A stretch of DNA of 64,000 nt, from contig NZ_OZ060382.1 in assembly GCF_964058995.1 (NCBI RefSeq), positions 124,001 to 188,000 of the forward strand, written 5' to 3'. The position numbers were made by a program, and so were the translations under genes. The notes beneath the pieces are model-generated. The model was not told the origin of the DNA. It worked only from the letters and a program-made list of their open reading frames with translations, and searched no databases. This document shows positions 60,372 through 64,000 of the stretch, piece by piece. Each line of letters starts with the position of its first letter. The first letter of the stretch is position 1. The DNA comes from Buchnera aphidicola (Chaitophorus populicola) (GTDB lineage: Bacteria > Pseudomonadota > Gammaproteobacteria > Enterobacterales > Enterobacteriaceae).

Positions 60372-61604
60372 GTGAGTATTAAAATTAAAATGCCTGATAT
60401 TGGTATAGATCAAGCAGAAGTAATAGAAGTTTTAATAAATGTTCAAGATAAAATAAAAAAAAATCAAACATTAATTGTTGTAGAAGGACAAAAAGCATCG
60501 ATTGAAATTCCCTGTTCTACAGATGGAATTATAAAAAAAATTCATGTAAAAAAAGGAGATATAGTTAAACTAAATACTTCTATTATTACCTTAAAAAAAT
60601 TAAAAAAAATAAAAAATAATACATTGAATTTTATTCAAGATCCTTTATTACAAAAAAAAAATATATCTCAAGATTTAAAAAAAAAAAATCATACTTCTAT
60701 TTTAGTACGTTCATCTCCTTCTGTGAAAAGATTATGCAGAAAATTAAATATATCTATTACAAAAATCCCTGGAACAGGTAGAAAAAATAGAGTATTAAAA
60801 GAAGATGTAAAAAAATATTTTTCTTCTAAAACAAATATAAATAAACAAGATTTATATAAAAAAGATTTTAATATTTCTAAAAATTTATTACATAATAACA
60901 ATGTTAATATAAAGAAAAATAATATTTTTCTTAGTAAAATACAAAAAATTTCAAGTGAACGTTTTTCTAAAAATTGGAAAGAAGTACCTCATGTTACTCA
61001 ATTTGATAAAGTTGATATTACTAAATTAGATAAATTTAGAAATAAAATTAATAAATATTTTAAATATAAAAATATCAAATTTACATTATTAACTTTTATT
61101 ATTAAAGCTGTTGCAATTAATTTATTAAAATTTAAAAACTTTAATAGTATATTACATCGCAAAAAAGACAGAATTGTTATTAATAAAAATATTAATATAG
61201 GTATTGCAGTAAACACTAAAAATGGAATTGTAGTACCAGTGATTAAAGATGTGAATAAAAAAAATATTAAAGATATTACTGAAGAACTTATATATTTATC
61301 AGAAAAATCTCGAAATAATACATTAATAATGGATGATATGAGTAATGGAAGTTTTACTATTTCTAGTTTAGGAGGTTTTCAAGTAGGTTCATTTACACCT
61401 ATTATTAATTGTCCTGAAGTAGCGATATTAGGCGTTTCTCGTTCTAAAATAGAACCAGTATGGAATAAAAAATCTTTTATTCCTCGTTTATTATTACCTT
61501 TATCTTTATCTTATGATCATCGCGTAATCAATGGGGTAGATAGTGCTCTTTTTATGCAATATTTAAATAAAAATTTATCTAATTTTTATAAAATATTATT
61601 TTAA
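60372..61604 (+). CDS. aceF: Pyruvate dehydrogenase E2 with one lipoyl domain
   Basis: Dihydrolipoamide acetyltransferase core of the complex, passing the acetyl group to CoA. It starts with GTG, with AAGGAG 11 bases upstream. The 410 residues contain one lipoyl domain (about 1-75, lipoylated lysine in VEGQKASIEIP near 41) instead of the three in E. coli (630 residues). A Lys-rich linker follows, then an E1/E3-binding domain (about 112-152, SPSVKRLCRKLNISITKIPGTGRKNRVLKEDV) and the catalytic domain. The active site reads DHRVINGVD, with the catalytic His and with Asn where E. coli has Asp. A run of 12 A lies in the linker (60677-60688). Confidence 0.96.
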   Translation: MSIKIKMPDIGIDQAEVIEVLINVQDKIKKNQTLIVVEGQKASIEIPCSTDGIIKKIHVKKGDIVKLNTSIITLKKLKKIKNNTLNFIQDPLLQKKNISQDLKKKNHTSILVRSSPSVKRLCRKLNISITKIPGTGRKNRVLKEDVKKYFSSKTNINKQDLYKKDFNISKNLLHNNNVNIKKNNIFLSKIQKISSERFSKNWKEVPHVTQFDKVDITKLDKFRNKINKYFKYKNIKFTLLTFIIKAVAINLLKFKNFNSILHRKKDRIVINKNINIGIAVNTKNGIVVPVIKDVNKKNIKDITEELIYLSEKSRNNTLIMDDMSNGSFTISSLGGFQVGSFTPIINCPEVAILGVSRSKIEPVWNKKSFIPRLLLPLSLSYDHRVINGVDSALFMQYLNKNLSNFYKILF

Positions 61605-61667
61605 TGTATAAATGCAATTCAATAAAAATATAATTTATATTAATTATATCACTTATGGACATTACAG

Positions 61668-63080
61668 ATGAATAAAGAAATTAATACTAATTTAGTGGTT
61701 ATAGGAGGAGGTCCAGCAGGTTATTCAGCTGCCTTTAGAGCTTCTGATTTAGGAATTAAAACAATTTTAATAGAAAAAAGTAAAGTTTTAGGTGGAGTTT
61801 GTCTAAATATGGGATGTATTCCTTCAAAAACTTTATTACATTTTGCAAAATTTTTACAAGAATATCAAGAATTTCTGGATTTAAATATTTTTTTTAATAA
61901 AATTGATTTTAATTTAAAAAATTTAAAGATTTGGAAAAATAATATTATTCAAAAAATGAATAATGGATTAAATATTTTAGCTAATAAAAGAAATATAAAA
62001 ATAATTTACGGAAAAGCTTCTTTTATAAATAAAAATAAAATTATTGTTGATAATGATACTAATAAAAAATTTTTTATAAATTTTAAAAATGTTATTATTG
62101 CTTCTGGTTCAAAACCAATAAAATTACCTTATGTTAAAACATCAGAAAAAAGAGTTTGGTACTCTACAGAAGCATTAAATGTTCCTTTTATTCCAAATCG
62201 TATGTTAGTTATTGGAGGAGGAATTATTGGGTTAGAAATGGCAACAGTTTATAGTTCTTTAGGTGCGAAAGTTGATGTAATAGAAAATTCTGAAAGAATA
62301 TTACCCTCTGTTGATATAGATATTAGCAGTTTTTTTATGCAAACAATTAAAGAAAAATTTAATTTAATGTTACAAACTTCTATTAAAAATATTAATTTTA
62401 AAAAAGATTATATATTAGTTGAAATTAAACAAAAAGATATTATAAAAAAAATGCATTATGATGTAATTCTTGTTTCAATAGGAAGATTTCCAAATACAAA
62501 TTCTTTAAAATTAAATAATACAGAAGTTCAATTAAATGAACGTAAATATATTATTACAGATCAGCAATGTAGAACAAATATTTCAAATATATTTGCTATA
62601 GGAGATGTATCTGGTCCTCCAATGTTAGCTCATAAAGGTATATATGAAGGTCATATTTCTTCGGAAGTAATTTTTGGAAAAAATCATTTTTTTGATACAA
62701 AAATTATTCCTAATGTTTGTTATACAGACCCAGAAGTTGCATGGGTAGGAATTACAGAACAAGAAGCAGCAGAAAAAAATATATCATATTCTACGTCTAT
62801 TTTTCCATGGAATGTTTTAGGTCGTGCTCATGCTTCAAATTCTTCTATAGGATTAACAAAATTAATATTTAATAAAAATACTAGACAAATTATTGGAGGT
62901 TCTGTTATTGGAAGAAATGCAGGAGAATTATTAGGGGAAATTACATTAGCTATAGAAATGGGTTGTGATGTTTCTGATATTTCATTAACTATGCATGCTC
63001 ATCCTACTTTATATGAATCTATAAATTCTGCATCAAAGATGTTTGAAGGAACAATTACTGATTTATTAAATATAAAATAA
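61668..63080 (+). CDS. lpd: Dihydrolipoamide dehydrogenase (E3)
   Basis: FAD enzyme that reoxidises dihydrolipoyl groups and makes NADH. The 470 residues (E. coli 474) show the FAD motif VVIGGGPAGYSAAFRASDLG near 10-29, the redox cysteines in GGVCLNMGCIPSK near 42-54, the NAD motif VIGGGIIGLEMATVYSSLGAKVDVIE near 180-205, the FAIGDVSGPPMLAHKG block near 310, and the catalytic His-Glu in HAHPTLYES near 440. Last gene of the pdh operon, followed by a strong terminator. Confidence 0.98.
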   Translation: MNKEINTNLVVIGGGPAGYSAAFRASDLGIKTILIEKSKVLGGVCLNMGCIPSKTLLHFAKFLQEYQEFLDLNIFFNKIDFNLKNLKIWKNNIIQKMNNGLNILANKRNIKIIYGKASFINKNKIIVDNDTNKKFFINFKNVIIASGSKPIKLPYVKTSEKRVWYSTEALNVPFIPNRMLVIGGGIIGLEMATVYSSLGAKVDVIENSERILPSVDIDISSFFMQTIKEKFNLMLQTSIKNINFKKDYILVEIKQKDIIKKMHYDVILVSIGRFPNTNSLKLNNTEVQLNERKYIITDQQCRTNISNIFAIGDVSGPPMLAHKGIYEGHISSEVIFGKNHFFDTKIIPNVCYTDPEVAWVGITEQEAAEKNISYSTSIFPWNVLGRAHASNSSIGLTKLIFNKNTRQIIGGSVIGRNAGELLGEITLAIEMGCDVSDISLTMHAHPTLYESINSASKMFEGTITDLLNIK

Positions 63081-63098
63081 TTTTCTTACAACTTTTTT

Positions 63099-63146
63099 TT
63101 TTGATGTTATGCGTTATAAGTTATACATAACATCAAAATTTTAATT
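63099..63146 (+). terminator. Terminator of aceE-aceF-lpd
   Basis: A perfect 13-bp stem pairs TTTTGATGTTATG (63099-63111) with CATAACATCAAAA (63126-63138) around a 14-base loop, starting 18 bases after the lpd stop and followed by TTTTAATT. It has the clear layout of an intrinsic terminator. Confidence 0.85.
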
Positions 63147-63731
63147 ATTATAAATCATTTAATTTATTAAAAACATTATAATTATTAGTTAATAAATTTT
63201 AATTAATTAAATATTTTTTAAATAATTTTTTTATAAAATTATTATATAAATTTAAAAAATTTTTTTACATATGATTTGATATTAAACTTTCATATTTAAT
63301 TTATTATATTTAGATATTTTATAAAGAATATTATAAAATATATTTAATAAAATATAATTTTTTTAATAAATTTAAATAAGTAATTATATACATATATTTA
63401 ATTATTTTTTATCAGAAATATATAATTTAATAATTGATATAAATATTTATTTATAATAAAAAATACTTTTATTAACTTAAATTATTTTTTTAATTTATAG
63501 AATATATTTTTGAAAGATTTGTTTTAATATATTTTTAAAAATAATAATTTTCATATATATTTTTTAAATTTTGATTTTTATATATTGTATTATATGTAAT
63601 AATATTTTATAAATTTATATAATTTTTTATTTAAACTTTGTGTTTTAAAAAATTTTTTATTTATTTTTTTTTAAAATTATTATCATTTTAATATAATTTT
63701 TTTATATATTTAATAAATTTATTATATAATT
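63147..63731. other. 585-base gap between lpd and erpA
   Basis: Extremely A/T-rich, with no open frame, RNA-like element or stable hairpin. From memory of other Buchnera chromosomes, speD and speE occupy the interval between lpd and erpA. If so they have been erased here, but no sequence similarity supports that directly. Confidence 0.5.
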
Positions 63732-64000
63732 TTATATACTAAAAGATGTTCCGCAACTACATGTAGTTTTTGAGTTAGGATTAGTAACAATAAATTTTGA
63801 TCCGTTTAAATTTTCAATATAATCTATTTTCCCTCCGATTAAATATTGTAAGCTAATTGGATCAATAACAATAAAAATTTTTGATTGATAAATTATATAA
63901 TCTTTTTTATTACTTTTTTTATCAAATTTAAATCCATATTGAAAACCGCTACATCCGCCTCCTGTAACGTATATTCTAAATTTGATATCTTGATTATATT
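63732..64000 (-). CDS. erpA: Iron-sulfur insertion protein ErpA, 5' end outside window
   Basis: A-type carrier that delivers Fe-S clusters to target proteins. The stop TAA is at 63734-63732, and 88 complete codons plus two bases lie in the window. The start lies beyond the right edge (E. coli length 114). The visible part reads [19 protein letters not shown], then [44 protein letters not shown]. This includes the three cluster-binding cysteines (CSG and CSCG). The [13 protein letters not shown] block is typical of ErpA rather than IscA or SufA. It is old yadR in Buchnera lists. Confidence 0.94.
   Translation of the reverse strand, partial: YNQDIKFRIYVTGGGCSGFQYGFKFDKKSNKKDYIIYQSKIFIVIDPISLQYLIGGKIDYIENLNGSKFIVTNPNSKTTCSCGTSFSI

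Noticed and set aside
1-64000. CRISPR arrays, insertion sequences, prophage genes, toxin-antitoxin pairs or a defence system
   Set aside because: No spaced repeats, terminal repeats, transposase or nuclease-like frames were seen on either strand; every long frame is a housekeeping or symbiosis gene.

Overview
The window is an extremely AT-rich, tightly packed stretch of a reduced gammaproteobacterial chromosome. Nearly every protein can be matched, largely from memory, to an enterobacterial (E. coli-like) orthologue, usually at full length. Gene content, gene order (ileS-rpsT, dnaJ-dnaK-nuo, cvpA, prs-prfA-prmC-sirB1-ackA-pta, yfaE-nrdB-nrdA-gyrA, peroxiredoxin-ung-grpE-ssrA, grxD-rnt, pth-ychF-thrCBA-hpt, pcnB-dksA-truA-secA-aceEF-lpd-erpA) and the Lys/Asn/Ile-rich proteins point to Buchnera aphidicola, the obligate aphid endosymbiont. 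Which aphid lineage cannot be told from this window alone. I see no insertion sequence, prophage, CRISPR array or canonical tRNA gene.

Layout. 1-6330: ileS (cut by the left edge), rpsT, and the dnaK-dnaJ chaperone operon with a well-preserved heat-shock promoter. 6659-21526: the complete complex I operon nuoA-nuoN with nuoC and nuoD fused. 21527-22344: a large featureless gap. 22345-31059: cvpA, yqhA, prs, the release-factor pair prfA-prmC, sirB1, and the acetate pathway ackA-pta. 31069-37378: class Ia ribonucleotide reductase (nrdA, nrdB and its ferredoxin yfaE) and gyrA. 37633-42782: a DUF2076 protein, a 2-Cys peroxiredoxin, ung, grpE, the tmRNA gene ssrA, grxD and rnt. 43070-50268: sodA, pth, ychF and the threonine operon thrA-thrB-thrC. 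50651-57156: hpt, pcnB, dksA, truA and secA. 57686-64000: the pyruvate dehydrogenase operon aceE-aceF-lpd and erpA (cut by the right edge).

How it works together. Pyruvate dehydrogenase makes acetyl-CoA and NADH. Pta-AckA turns acetyl-CoA into acetate and ATP, and complex I reoxidises the NADH and builds the proton gradient. No TCA cycle genes lie in this window. ErpA and GrxD belong to iron-sulfur delivery, which complex I and YfaE need. ThrABC makes threonine, an essential amino acid for the host. SodA, the peroxiredoxin and glutaredoxin cover oxidative stress. DnaK, DnaJ and GrpE form one chaperone machine whose genes sit at two loci.

I found no clearly new system. The observations most worth following are: very long poly(A) runs inside coding sequences (17 A in pcnB, 12-14 A in dksA, grpE, thrB, thrC and aceF); a conserved-looking sigma-32 promoter and a GC-rich hairpin in the dnaKJ operon; a chromosomal yqhA, a gene often found on the Buchnera leucine plasmid; changed active-site residues in Ung and Pth; shared hairpin terminators at convergent gene ends; and several long gaps that look like sites of erased genes.
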